A stretch of 64,000 nucleotides of DNA from positions 1-64,000 of the forward strand of contig JAJACP010000007.1 of NCBI GenBank assembly GCA_022601445.1, in the 5' to 3' direction. This DNA is from Chlamydiales bacterium (GTDB lineage: Bacteria; Chlamydiota; Chlamydiia; Chlamydiales; JAAKFR01). Position numbers and translations under genes: made by a program. This document shows, piece after piece, positions 1 through 7,767 of the stretch; position 1 is the first letter of the stretch; each line of letters begins with the position of its first letter. The notes beneath the pieces were generated by a model. It did not search any database. It was not told the DNA's origin and saw nothing but the letters and a program-made list of their open reading frames with translations.

Positions 1-1228
1 AAAGTTAGAAGAGCTTAACTTAAATGGGAATTTACTGACGGACCTTCCCGAAACAATTGGAGACCTGCACTCTTTAAAAAAATTAGAAGTGCGGGGTAAT
101 CAGCTCCTCAAGCTACCTGATTCAATCGGAAATCTCAAAAATTTAAATCGCCTCGATTTAGCAAATAATGATCTAGGTAGCCTTCCGGATGGCTTTTCAG
201 GGTTAGAAAATTTAGAATTTCTTGGCTTAAGCGATAATGTGTTTTTAACATTTCCTGAGGCTATTAGCAATCTTCCTGCACTAAAAAATCTAGCTATGGC
301 TCGGAATCAGCTAGTCTCCATTTCTCATACAATCAACAAGTTGCATAAATTAGAGGACCTGAATCTATATGGCAATCGTCTCAAATCAATCCCAGACATG
401 TGTTGTCTAAAAAAATTAGAAAATCTTTGTCTATATGATAACTGTCTCACATCTCTACCGGATTCAGTTGGAGATCTTCAGGCGCTTAAGAGTCTATCGG
501 TTGGCGCCAACAAACTACTAGCAATTCCTGAAGCAGTTGGAAACCTACTTTCCTTGGGGAGATTAGGGGCACAGAGCAATCAGCTCACGTCTCTTCCCGA
601 CTCAATAGGAGATTTAAAAAACCTTTCCGATTTATCACTAGATAGCAATAGACTTGTCTCTTTGCCCAAAACACTCGGTCAACTGAGTGAGCTGGTTTCA
701 TTGAGCATTAGCGCTAATCAGTTAACGCATTTGCCTGAAGAGATCGGGCTATTACAGGGGCTTCAAGAATTGAACCTGGCAGAAAATCAACTCCAAAAGC
801 TACCGGATAGCATCGAAGGGTTAAAATTTCTAGAATTTCTTGGTCTAGAAGATAATCTATTTGAGGAGATCCCCACTGTATTGCTGAGAATGGATCCATC
901 CATGGTGCCAAGTGCGCAACTAGATGGAGACCAGGTATCTCTTTTTGCCTCCTACAAAAGTCAGGCTATACAAGGTGATGTAGAGAGCCAATACAATCTT
1001 GGAGTCTGTTTTGGGCGAGGGATCGGAGTGATTTCAAGTCAAAAAATGGCTGCAGATTGGTATTACAAATCTGCCTGTAGTGGGTATGCTAATGCCTGTT
1101 TAAATCTTGGGGCCTGTTTTTTCAATGGAAAGGGGGTCCAAAAAAATAAACAGGCAGCATTTAAGTGGACAAGGCTGGCAGCTGAGGGAGAACTTGCTGA
1201 GGCCCCAAGCCAATCTGGGCTTATTTGA
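1..1228 (+). CDS. Leucine-rich-repeat protein with C-terminal Sel1-like repeats, 5' end outside the window
   Basis: The reading frame is open back to the first bases of the window and already encodes repeats there, so the gene starts upstream. About 13 repeats of roughly 23 residues follow the bacterial LRR pattern (for example LPDSIGNLKNL followed by LxLxxNxL). The last part switches to Sel1-like (TPR-like) repeats with the typical phrases YNLGVCFGRGIGV, AADWYYKSA and NLGACFFNGKGVQ. Both repeat types bind proteins, and in chlamydia-related and other host-associated bacteria such proteins are often suspected effectors. No catalytic domain is visible here. The last Sel1 repeat seems cut short by a one-base frameshift in the C run at 1203-1206: dropping one C restores AEAQANLGLF and moves the stop to 1242-1244. 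Function in this organism is unknown. Confidence 0.85.
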   Translation, partial: KLEELNLNGNLLTDLPETIGDLHSLKKLEVRGNQLLKLPDSIGNLKNLNRLDLANNDLGSLPDGFSGLENLEFLGLSDNVFLTFPEAISNLPALKNLAMARNQLVSISHTINKLHKLEDLNLYGNRLKSIPDMCCLKKLENLCLYDNCLTSLPDSVGDLQALKSLSVGANKLLAIPEAVGNLLSLGRLGAQSNQLTSLPDSIGDLKNLSDLSLDSNRLVSLPKTLGQLSELVSLSISANQLTHLPEEIGLLQGLQELNLAENQLQKLPDSIEGLKFLEFLGLEDNLFEEIPTVLLRMDPSMVPSAQLDGDQVSLFASYKSQAIQGDVESQYNLGVCFGRGIGVISSQKMAADWYYKSACSGYANACLNLGACFFNGKGVQKNKQAAFKWTRLAAEGELAEAPSQSGLI

Positions 1229-1245
1229 TTCTGATGCGCCGTAAA

Positions 1246-1265
1246 ACTCGGTCCTTTAGACCCGA
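1246..1265 (+). terminator. Weak hairpin after the LRR gene
   Basis: The bases CTCGGTC and GACCCGAG can pair around a short loop just after the restored stop codon of the LRR gene. There is no T run directly behind it, so termination here is only a possibility. Confidence 0.25.
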
Positions 1266-1407
1266 GATGTATACTGCTTCCCGTGTAATATTGTCTTACT
1301 AAAAAAATAACATTGGGCCGGGTTCAAATTTTTGTTGCTATTTTTTGATTTCTTGTTACAAATATTCAAATCTGAACAATGAAATTATGTGAGGAGAGAA
1401 ACAAACA

Positions 1408-1845
1408 ATGGCCACCGCCAAAGAAATAAATAAGCACCTTAAGTTGGCTCTCGATGAGGTTGGAGAGATTAAGCCTTGGTACGACAGGAAAATAAAAGAG
1501 TGGGTTTTTTCGCATCCTCTTTATCCGGTTGAGTATGGTGGATCCACTAAGCAAGAGGTAGTGAAGAATTACCCTAAGTATCTAAGAGAATTCATTAAGC
1601 ATAGGCTGAATAAGCGATTAGAAAGACAAGTAGAGTCAAAAACTAAAGGTCGGGGTGGTGCTCGTCTAGGTGCAGGACGTCCCAAGGGTACACTTAAGGG
1701 TGAAAAAACCGCAGTGATTAGATTGAAAGTATCGGTTGCTGAGTGGGTCAAAGCTCACGAGAAAGAAGTTGAAGAAGCTGCTGCAGGAAGAAAGAAGATT
1801 GTTCCTGTAAATGGTCGTGGAAGAGCTAAATCTGCAAATTGTTGA
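1408..1845 (+). CDS. Small basic protein of unknown function with a GARLGAGRPKG motif
   Basis: A 145-residue protein with a good ribosome site (GAGGAGAG about 9 bases before the ATG). The N-terminal half (about residues 1-70) looks folded and is rich in Trp, Tyr and Lys. A basic linker containing GGARLGAGRPKG (about 83-94) follows, then a helical Lys/Glu-rich tail. The glycine-arginine motif resembles an AT-hook core (GRP flanked by basic residues) and is common in phage- and plasmid-borne DNA-binding or antitoxin-like proteins, so nucleic-acid binding is plausible but not shown. It stands alone and converges on the gene to its right. I do not recognise the family. Confidence 0.7.
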   Translation: MATAKEINKHLKLALDEVGEIKPWYDRKIKEWVFSHPLYPVEYGGSTKQEVVKNYPKYLREFIKHRLNKRLERQVESKTKGRGGARLGAGRPKGTLKGEKTAVIRLKVSVAEWVKAHEKEVEEAAAGRKKIVPVNGRGRAKSANC

Positions 1846-1871
1846 GAAACCAACTACGCGTGCTGGTTTCT
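1845..1871. terminator. Bidirectional hairpin between convergent genes
   Basis: AGAAACCAAC at 1845-1854 pairs with GCTGGTTTCT at 1862-1871 (9 of 10 positions). It overlaps the stop codons of both convergent genes, a usual place for a shared terminator. A T tail is lacking on either side. Confidence 0.4.
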
Positions 1872-2804
1872 TAACCGCTCTTGTAAACGGATTCTTTCCG
1901 CAATGATTTCCCGTTGCGCTTCTTGAGCTCTATCTAATCTTTGAGCAGGCGCATCTTCCACTGGTGGAGCCTCTTCACGCTCTACATGAACGGGCTGCCT
2001 AACATGGGGAGCTACGAAAGCGGCCTGTGCAGCTATGGGGATCGTACCATTATAGAGATGTTGAGCTGTGTTTCCTACTTGAACTGCGCTAGAGGTTGCT
2101 GTTTGGGTGGTAAGCGCCGTCTTGATTGTAGAAAGTCCTGTTTGCAGCTTGTCAGTAGCAGCCGTCACATGACCACTAATCTTGTTTAATGCACCTAACG
2201 CTTTTCCGTGCTTGTTTGTGTGGAGCCAAGAGCCTGCGTTTGCTAGATCATCTGTAAAACCGGCGAGATCATCCCAAAAGTCAGCTGTTATATCGACGCC
2301 AAGTTGCGTCCCTAGATTTTGCGAGGCCTCTTTAAACTTTTTGAGGGTACTAGCCAGCTCTGTGCTATGTGCTCCGTGGTCATAAAGTCTAGTGTAAGCA
2401 GCAATCTTCTCTTGGAGTTTTTTGATTTGCGCGAAACTATTTGAAAGCGTGTCAAAGTACGGGGCTACTTGATTACCTGAATTCGCCTGGGTTACCCATT
2501 TGGGAACTGAATACTGAGAAGCATACTTTGCTCCTGCAGCAGCAGTTCCTAATACGGCTCTTCCGGTCAGATAGCCCACTAATACGCGTGCACCTACTTC
2601 TACGGGGCGTGCAGCAACTGCATTATAAGCGGCGTTTCCGACAATAATAGGGTGAGAAACGGCGAAAACCACTCCTTTTGCCATTCTTACCCAAGTCATG
2701 GGATTGAGCAGAGAAAGTGTGCCAACAACACCGTCGTACACGCCGTCTCTAAAGCCGTTCCATAGTTGTTGTGAATATCCAGGTGCTGGTTGTGGTGCAG
2801 CCAT
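1854..2804 (-). CDS. Hypothetical protein with a weakly hydrophobic N-terminal third
   Basis: About 316 residues. The start at 2804 (MAAPQPAPGYSQ) is preferred over upstream in-frame ATGs because GAGAGG lies about 6 bases before it. The N-terminal third (about residues 20-90) is Ala/Gly/Val-rich and could hold one or two membrane segments. The middle is helical and possibly coiled-coil (IKKLQEKIAAYTRLY region). The tail is proline-rich, then charged, ending in an Arg/Glu helix. No signal peptide and no recognised domain. The composition is like chlamydial secreted or inclusion-associated proteins of unknown role, but that is inference only. Confidence 0.65.
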   Translation of the reverse strand: MAAPQPAPGYSQQLWNGFRDGVYDGVVGTLSLLNPMTWVRMAKGVVFAVSHPIIVGNAAYNAVAARPVEVGARVLVGYLTGRAVLGTAAAGAKYASQYSVPKWVTQANSGNQVAPYFDTLSNSFAQIKKLQEKIAAYTRLYDHGAHSTELASTLKKFKEASQNLGTQLGVDITADFWDDLAGFTDDLANAGSWLHTNKHGKALGALNKISGHVTAATDKLQTGLSTIKTALTTQTATSSAVQVGNTAQHLYNGTIPIAAQAAFVAPHVRQPVHVEREEAPPVEDAPAQRLDRAQEAQREIIAERIRLQERLRNQHA

Positions 2805-2882
2805 TTTCATCCTCTCTTTTTTTGATTTGTCATGCACGATATTGCAAATACAGTTAAAAGACAAGGGTTTAAGTTTTGGTGC

Positions 2883-2911
2883 TTGAAGTTTCAGCCTGCT
2901 TGTGTTACCAT
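2883..2911 (+). promoter_or_regulatory. Candidate promoter of yajC
   Basis: TTGAAG, a 17-base spacer and TACCAT lie about 34 bases before the yajC start codon, matching the sigma-70/sigma-66 layout. Called by eye only. Confidence 0.35.
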
Positions 2912-2944
2912 TCTTCTTTTCATACCCATAGCTAGAGGCAAATC

Positions 2945-3331
2945 ATGGTAAAAAAATTTCTTTCATTCTTCTTTCTGTTCTCGGCATCTATTCCACTTCT
3001 CGCAGAAGAAGAGGAAGTGGCACGTAGTGCAGGCTCATTTTGGCAAACATTGATCATGATCGGGATCGCCATCATCTTTTTCTACTTCATTCTATGGCGT
3101 CCAGAGCAAAAAAGACGTAAATCGATGGAGCAAAAGCGTAGCGCCATGAAAAAAGGTGACAAGGTTACCGCCATGGGCATTGTGGGTACAATCGATCGCA
3201 TCAAAGAGCAAACCGTTATTCTTAAGATGGTAGATGGCTCTAAAATCGAGTTTGTCAAAGCGGCCATTACGGAAGTGCGTGCTAAAGAAGAGGGCGCTTC
3301 AGAAGAGTCTGTTCAAGAAGCTTCTAGTTAA
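2945..3331 (+). CDS. yajC: YajC, accessory subunit of the Sec translocase
   Basis: A 128-residue protein. YajC is a small single-span membrane protein that associates with SecDF and the SecYEG channel. Here an N-terminal hydrophobic, signal-like stretch (about 1-20) is followed by a second span (about 34-52, IMIGIAIIFFYFILW) and then the conserved cytosolic part RPEQKRRK...KKGDKVTAMGIVGTIDRI. The extra N-terminal segment makes it slightly longer than the E. coli protein. The tail is acidic. It stands alone with its own promoter and terminator. In C. trachomatis (from memory) yajC neighbours nqrF, and nqrF is also nearby here. Confidence 0.92.
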   Translation: MVKKFLSFFFLFSASIPLLAEEEEVARSAGSFWQTLIMIGIAIIFFYFILWRPEQKRRKSMEQKRSAMKKGDKVTAMGIVGTIDRIKEQTVILKMVDGSKIEFVKAAITEVRAKEEGASEESVQEASS

Positions 3332-3341
3332 TTTCAAAAAT

Positions 3342-3366
3342 CCCCTCCATGCGGTTGGGGTTTTTT
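3342..3366 (+). terminator. Rho-independent terminator of yajC
   Basis: CCCC pairs with GGGG around a loop that contains a small inner CC/GG pairing, followed directly by a run of six T. It sits about 10 bases after the yajC stop. Confidence 0.75.
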
Positions 3367-3381
3367 CTTGCCCTCAACTTT

Positions 3382-3424
3382 TACTTTAGATAATCTAAAA
3401 TTGAACCTTAGATTATCTAAAGTA
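3382..3424. promoter_or_regulatory. Perfect 17-bp inverted repeat directly before a DUF4143 ATPase gene
   Basis: TACTTTAGATAATCTAA at 3382-3398 and its exact reverse complement at 3408-3424 are separated by 9 bases and end at the base before the ATG at 3425. Each arm contains the near-palindrome TTAGATNATCTAA, so the site looks like two copies of a dimer operator. It may overlap the promoter. Autoregulation by the ATPase's own winged-helix part is a reasonable guess. Confidence 0.75.
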
Positions 3425-4582
3425 ATGTACAAAAGATTACTAACAAGTCATATTCAGATGCTTGCGGGAAAATATCCTGTGGTGACCTTGCTTGGTCCTC
3501 GTCAATCGGGTAAAACGACATTGATTCGGGCCGCCTTTCCTGAAAAGCCCTATGTGAATATGGAAGATGCTGAGAATAGGGATCTTGCTATTCTAGATCC
3601 CAAGAGTTTTATGGAGGGCTTTCCTGAAGGGGCCATTTTTGACGAAGTACAAAGAGTGCCTCATCTTTTGTCGTCTATTCAAGTCAAAGTCGATGAGAGG
3701 GGATGTAATGGGCTTTTTATTCTAACGGGCAGTCATCAAGCCCAGTTGCACTCAGCCGTTTCTCAATCCTTAGCAGGAAGAACCGCCCTTCTCCGGCTCC
3801 TCCCTTTGAGTATGCAAGAGTTGCGCGCGGCTCAGATAGACGATACATTAGAAGAGATCATTTTAAAGGGGGGCTATCCCAGAATATATAAAGAAAACCT
3901 TCCTCTGACAAATGCGTATAGCAGCTACTTCCAAACCTATGTAGAGCGAGATATTCGACAGATTCTGCAAGTGAAAGATGTGATTCAATTCGAGCGTTTT
4001 ATTAGACTTGTTGCGGGTCGGATTGGGCAATTGATCAATTATTCAAGTCTTGCCGCGGATGTTGGTGTTTCTGCAGTCACCATTAAAGAGTGGATCTCTG
4101 TATTGGAGGCGACCTATATTTTAGTTCGGTTAGAGCCCTATTTTGAAAACTTTGGCAAGCGAGTGATCAAGTCACCCAAGCTTTATTTTACAGACACGGG
4201 ACTGGCTTGTTATCTCCTGGGCATTGATTCTGTTGAACAGCTAAAAGGGGACTCTCTTTTTGGAAACGTATTTGAGAATTGGGCGGTCATGGAGTTGATG
4301 AAGGCTCGGTATAATCAGGCGGTGGATCCTAGGCTCTACTTTTTCCGAGATGTATCGGGCAAGGAAGTGGATTTGTTGTTTCAAAAAGGGAGCGAGCTGG
4401 TTCCGATTGAAATTAAGAGCGGCCGCACCTTCTTGCCATCTTATTTGGAGGGTTTGCACTACTTTCATCAGCAAGCCCCCAAAAAAGCGAAGGGTGGCGC
4501 TCTTATTTATCGAGGAGAGCAGTCGCAGAAAATAGGAGACTTTGAGCTGCTCACTCCGGAGAATTGCCCTCAAGCCCTTTAA
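3425..4582 (+). CDS. AAA-family ATPase with DUF4143 nuclease-like C-terminus (copy 1)
   Basis: A 385-residue protein of the AAA_14/DUF4143 family. The ATPase part has a Walker A motif GPRQSGKT (about 24-31), a Walker B motif GAIFDEVQ (about 69-76) and the family's FILTGSHQ sensor region. A small winged-helix-like stretch follows (LINYSSLAADVGVSAVTIKEWISVLE). The C-terminal part has the PD-(D/E)xK-like pattern EVDLLFQKG...PIEIKSG (E and K near 329 and 331), intact here. The start at 3425 is chosen because it follows the inverted repeat; the frame continues upstream to a TTG inside the repeat region. The cellular role of this family is not established. It ends 32 bases inside the convergent htpG. 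A paralogue lies at 17179. Confidence 0.88.
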   Translation: MYKRLLTSHIQMLAGKYPVVTLLGPRQSGKTTLIRAAFPEKPYVNMEDAENRDLAILDPKSFMEGFPEGAIFDEVQRVPHLLSSIQVKVDERGCNGLFILTGSHQAQLHSAVSQSLAGRTALLRLLPLSMQELRAAQIDDTLEEIILKGGYPRIYKENLPLTNAYSSYFQTYVERDIRQILQVKDVIQFERFIRLVAGRIGQLINYSSLAADVGVSAVTIKEWISVLEATYILVRLEPYFENFGKRVIKSPKLYFTDTGLACYLLGIDSVEQLKGDSLFGNVFENWAVMELMKARYNQAVDPRLYFFRDVSGKEVDLLFQKGSELVPIEIKSGRTFLPSYLEGLHYFHQQAPKKAKGGALIYRGEQSQKIGDFELLTPENCPQAL

Positions 4583-6350
4583 GGGCTAGTTTCTCTAAAA
4601 CCTCTGTGCTCCTGGCAATAAACCCACTCATCGATTCGGGCTCCATCTCTTTTTGAGAAAGACAGGCCAAATCGTAAACGGCATGCGCCATCTGCTTAGC
4701 CAGCTCTGGATCATTCTGCTCAACACTGTGAATTGCATTGATCAGTTTATTGTTCGTGTTAATCACAAAAGTGGGCTTGATAAAGCTGGGCAAGGAAGCG
4801 CCACGGCTATGGTATGCCATTGAATCACGCATCCGACGCTCTTCTTCTTTGAGCATCAGAAAAGCAGGCATGCTCTCAGAGGCAAGGCTTTTAGCTTCCA
4901 CCTCCACATCGAGCTTCTTGTGGAAAAACTCAGCCAGCTTGGCTGCCTCGCTCCGCCCCTCAGCATCGAGAAGTCCCTTCTCCTTAGAAGGATCGAGAAT
5001 TTTCTCGTCCAAACCGGAGTCAATCCGCTTGAATTTTGCATGGGTTTGCTTCTCAAGAAATTGAATCAAGGCCTGGTCGATCATAGAGGGACGAATAAAG
5101 AGCACCTCAATTCCTTTTTCTCGATATAAGTTGAGAAAATGACCCTCTTCAGAGGTGTAGTAGATAGGCTGGTCGGGATGACGCTCACGGTAGTCTTCTA
5201 GTGTTACCCACTCTTGATCGCTGTTTTTCCACACGAGAAACTCTTTCGCCCTTTCGTAGAATTTCTCATCTTGAAGGGTGCCAAACTTGACAATCAACTC
5301 AATATCTTCCCAATAAGTAAGAAACTTCTCTTTTTCGCTCCGATAAAGAGCGGCCAATCGGTCCGTGATCTTCTTGGAGATGTGCGAGCCGAGTTGACGC
5401 ACCGTGCGGTCCATCTGTAGGTAACTTCTCGATACATTGAGAGGGATGTCGGGGCTATCAATGGCGCCACGCAAAATGGTTAAGTATTCTGGAAGTAGGT
5501 CGCGGCAATTATCGGAGACAAATACCCGATTGCAAAAGAGCTGGATGGTCTCTTTTTTCAGCTCGCCATCTTGCGCCAATTTAGGGAAATAGAGAATGCC
5601 CTTTAGGTTGAAAGGAAAGTCCACATTGAGATGCACCCAGAAAAGAGGATCGGGCTCCATCGGAAACAAATGGCGGTAAAAATCGAGATACTCTTGCTCG
5701 GTGCACTCAGAAGCGGGCTTCATCCAAAGAGGAGGCTTTTCATTGATCTGTTTGTCATTCAAAAAGATAGGGTAGGGAAGAAAGCTGCAGTAGTGGTGCA
5801 AAATCTGCCGTAGACGGGTATCGTCGAGATACTCGTCTTCTTCTTTGGAAAGATGGAGCACGACATCTGTACCACGTGTTTCTCGAGAGCCTTTTTCTAG
5901 TGTGTAGTCAACCGATCCATCACAGCTCCAGTGCATAGGATCGGCGCCGTCTTTGTGGGAAAGCGTCTGAATCTCCACATTTTGTGCCACCATGTAGGCT
6001 GAGTAAAAGCCGAGACCAAAGTGGCCAATGATTTGATCCTCTTCCTTATCTGATTGGTATTTTTGAATGAATTCTTCGGCGCCGGAAAAGGCGATTTGAG
6101 AGATGTAGGTTTCGACCTCATCATGGTTCATTCCCAATCCATTATCAGAAAAAGTGAGCGTACGGTTCTCTTTATCAATCTTAATGTCAATGCGCCACGT
6201 CTCATTTGCGTCATTGGTCAGTTTTCGGAGTTTAGAGATCGCATCACAGCTGTTGGAAACAAGCTCACGCACAAAGATATCTTTGTCAGAGTAGAGCCAT
6301 TTTTTGATGATGGGTAAGATGTTTTCACTGTGGATTTTTAGTTTGCCCAT
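4551..6350 (-). CDS. htpG: HtpG, bacterial Hsp90 chaperone
   Basis: A 599-residue Hsp90, slightly shorter than E. coli HtpG. The ATP-binding GHKL domain is at the N-terminus with ELVSNSCDAISKLR (helix with the catalytic Glu and the Asn), DNGLGM and GHFGLGFYSAYMVA. The middle domain carries the conserved Arg region (LNVSRSYLQ), and the C-terminal dimerisation domain ends the protein. It helps fold and remodel client proteins in the cytosol. Its ATG lies inside the end of the upstream symporter gene (13-base overlap), with AAGGA just before it, so the two are probably translationally coupled. Its 3' end overlaps the convergent ATPase gene by 32 bases. Confidence 0.95.
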   Translation of the reverse strand: MGKLKIHSENILPIIKKWLYSDKDIFVRELVSNSCDAISKLRKLTNDANETWRIDIKIDKENRTLTFSDNGLGMNHDEVETYISQIAFSGAEEFIQKYQSDKEEDQIIGHFGLGFYSAYMVAQNVEIQTLSHKDGADPMHWSCDGSVDYTLEKGSRETRGTDVVLHLSKEEDEYLDDTRLRQILHHYCSFLPYPIFLNDKQINEKPPLWMKPASECTEQEYLDFYRHLFPMEPDPLFWVHLNVDFPFNLKGILYFPKLAQDGELKKETIQLFCNRVFVSDNCRDLLPEYLTILRGAIDSPDIPLNVSRSYLQMDRTVRQLGSHISKKITDRLAALYRSEKEKFLTYWEDIELIVKFGTLQDEKFYERAKEFLVWKNSDQEWVTLEDYRERHPDQPIYYTSEEGHFLNLYREKGIEVLFIRPSMIDQALIQFLEKQTHAKFKRIDSGLDEKILDPSKEKGLLDAEGRSEAAKLAEFFHKKLDVEVEAKSLASESMPAFLMLKEEERRMRDSMAYHSRGASLPSFIKPTFVINTNNKLINAIHSVEQNDPELAKQMAHAVYDLACLSQKEMEPESMSGFIARSTEVLEKLALKGLEGNSPE

Positions 6351-7729
6351 TTTAGGTCCTTTATTATTAAGTCTATATCAATAATTCCGCCCTGCTGAAG
6401 CATGATCAATACGATGCCAAGCGGGACGACCCAGCGGACAAGAAAAAGCCAAGGGGGAAAGAGCCATCGCCACTTAGATCCCGCCAAAAAACCCTCCTTT
6501 CGCACCATCCGGTTCAATACCCATCCAGCAAAGATGGCTGTTAAAATCGCATTGACTGGGAGCAGCCATGTGAAGGAAAAGTAGTCGACTGTATCAAAAA
6601 AAGTCTTTCCATACATGGTGGTCCAGTTGACAAACAGCCCGCTTGAGCCAGAAAGGGCGCTGGGGATGGCCATTATAAAGACTGAGCCTCCAACAATCAA
6701 GGCTCCTTTTGGGCGAGGCCACCCAAAACTCTCTGTAACAGTCGCCACAAGCACTTCCATCACAGAAATAGTCGAGGTAAGGGCGGCAAAGACGACGAGA
6801 AGAAAAAAAGTTGTTGAAACGATCAGCGTCCCCGGGAGCTTGTTAAAGAGTACAGGCAGTGTCTTGAAAAGAAGGCCAGGTCCCTCTTCTGGAGAGAAGC
6901 CAAAAGTGAAGATGATCGGAAAAATCATCATAGAAGCGAGAAGGGAGACGAGAATGTCCATGGAAGCGACCGTAATGGCTGTTTTGGGAATATCGTCGTG
7001 CTTGCGCATGTAGCTTCCATAGGTGAGGATGATTCCCATTCCCACGCTCAAGGTGAAGCAGGCGAGTCCTAAGGCCTCTAAAAGCCCTGAAGGGGTGAGT
7101 TTAGATGCGTCGGGGCGAAAAATAAAGCTAAAAGCTTGAGCAAAACCCTCTAAAGTTGTGCTGTAGAGAAAAAGAAGGACTAGAATTACTAAAAGAGCAG
7201 GAGTCAATAACTTAGCCCAAAATTCAATCCCTTTTCGAATCCCTTTAAAGACAATGGCTGTGGTGATGGCGATAAAAATAAAGGTCCAGAGCAGATTGAT
7301 GCTCCCGGATTGATAGAGAAGATCAAAAACAGCGCTAACTTGTTCAGGATCTTTGTCTTCAGAAAAATGTAGAAGAGACATTAATGCGTAGTTAAGGGAC
7401 CACCCTGCAACCACAGCATAATAAGAGAGAATGAGAAAGGTCACAAAAAAACAGGACCATCCGATAAAGCGCCAGTTTTTCTGCAATCCGGCAAGGTCAG
7501 AGAAGGCTCCAACAGGCGCCTTTTGAGCCGTTCTTCCAATCAGAAGTTCTGCCATAAATATCGGAACACCAATGAGAAAAGTGAATATCAAATAGGCTAA
7601 TACAAAGAAGCCTCCTCCGTTCTCTCCTGTCACGTAGGGAAACTTCCAGAGACTGCCCAGGCCAATTGCCGATCCGGCAGTCGCCATCAGGAAGCCCAAG
7701 CGGCTTCCCCAATTTTCACGCGGTTTCAT
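6338..7729 (-). CDS. Sodium-dependent symporter, neurotransmitter:sodium symporter (SNF) family, copy 1
   Basis: About 463 residues with 11-12 predicted spans. The family signature is at the N-terminus: MKPRENWGSRLGFLMATAGSA, then GLGSLWKFPYVTGENGGG, which holds sodium-site and substrate-site residues of LeuT-like proteins. The start at 7729 is chosen because homologues begin here; the longer frame to 7807 would run into nqrF. Bacterial members import amino acids or related amines with sodium; the substrate cannot be told from sequence. It overlaps htpG at its 3' end and diverges from nqrF with only 38 bases between them. A second copy lies at 32851. Confidence 0.9.
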   Translation of the reverse strand: MKPRENWGSRLGFLMATAGSAIGLGSLWKFPYVTGENGGGFFVLAYLIFTFLIGVPIFMAELLIGRTAQKAPVGAFSDLAGLQKNWRFIGWSCFFVTFLILSYYAVVAGWSLNYALMSLLHFSEDKDPEQVSAVFDLLYQSGSINLLWTFIFIAITTAIVFKGIRKGIEFWAKLLTPALLVILVLLFLYSTTLEGFAQAFSFIFRPDASKLTPSGLLEALGLACFTLSVGMGIILTYGSYMRKHDDIPKTAITVASMDILVSLLASMMIFPIIFTFGFSPEEGPGLLFKTLPVLFNKLPGTLIVSTTFFLLVVFAALTSTISVMEVLVATVTESFGWPRPKGALIVGGSVFIMAIPSALSGSSGLFVNWTTMYGKTFFDTVDYFSFTWLLPVNAILTAIFAGWVLNRMVRKEGFLAGSKWRWLFPPWLFLVRWVVPLGIVLIMLQQGGIIDIDLIIKDLKWAN

Positions 7730-7767
7730 ATTGAAAAGGGATAGCAGAACAGTTATTATTAAAGAAT

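Noticed and set aside
714-911. Minus-strand frame inside the LRR gene
   Set aside because: Shadow of the LRR repeats on the other strand.
3368-3424. Upstream TTG start for the first DUF4143 ATPase
   Set aside because: The extra 19 residues would be a translation of the inverted repeat; paralogue and family begin near MYKRLL.
6402-7013. Rightward frames inside the first symporter gene
   Set aside because: Antisense shadows; the minus-strand protein has full family similarity.
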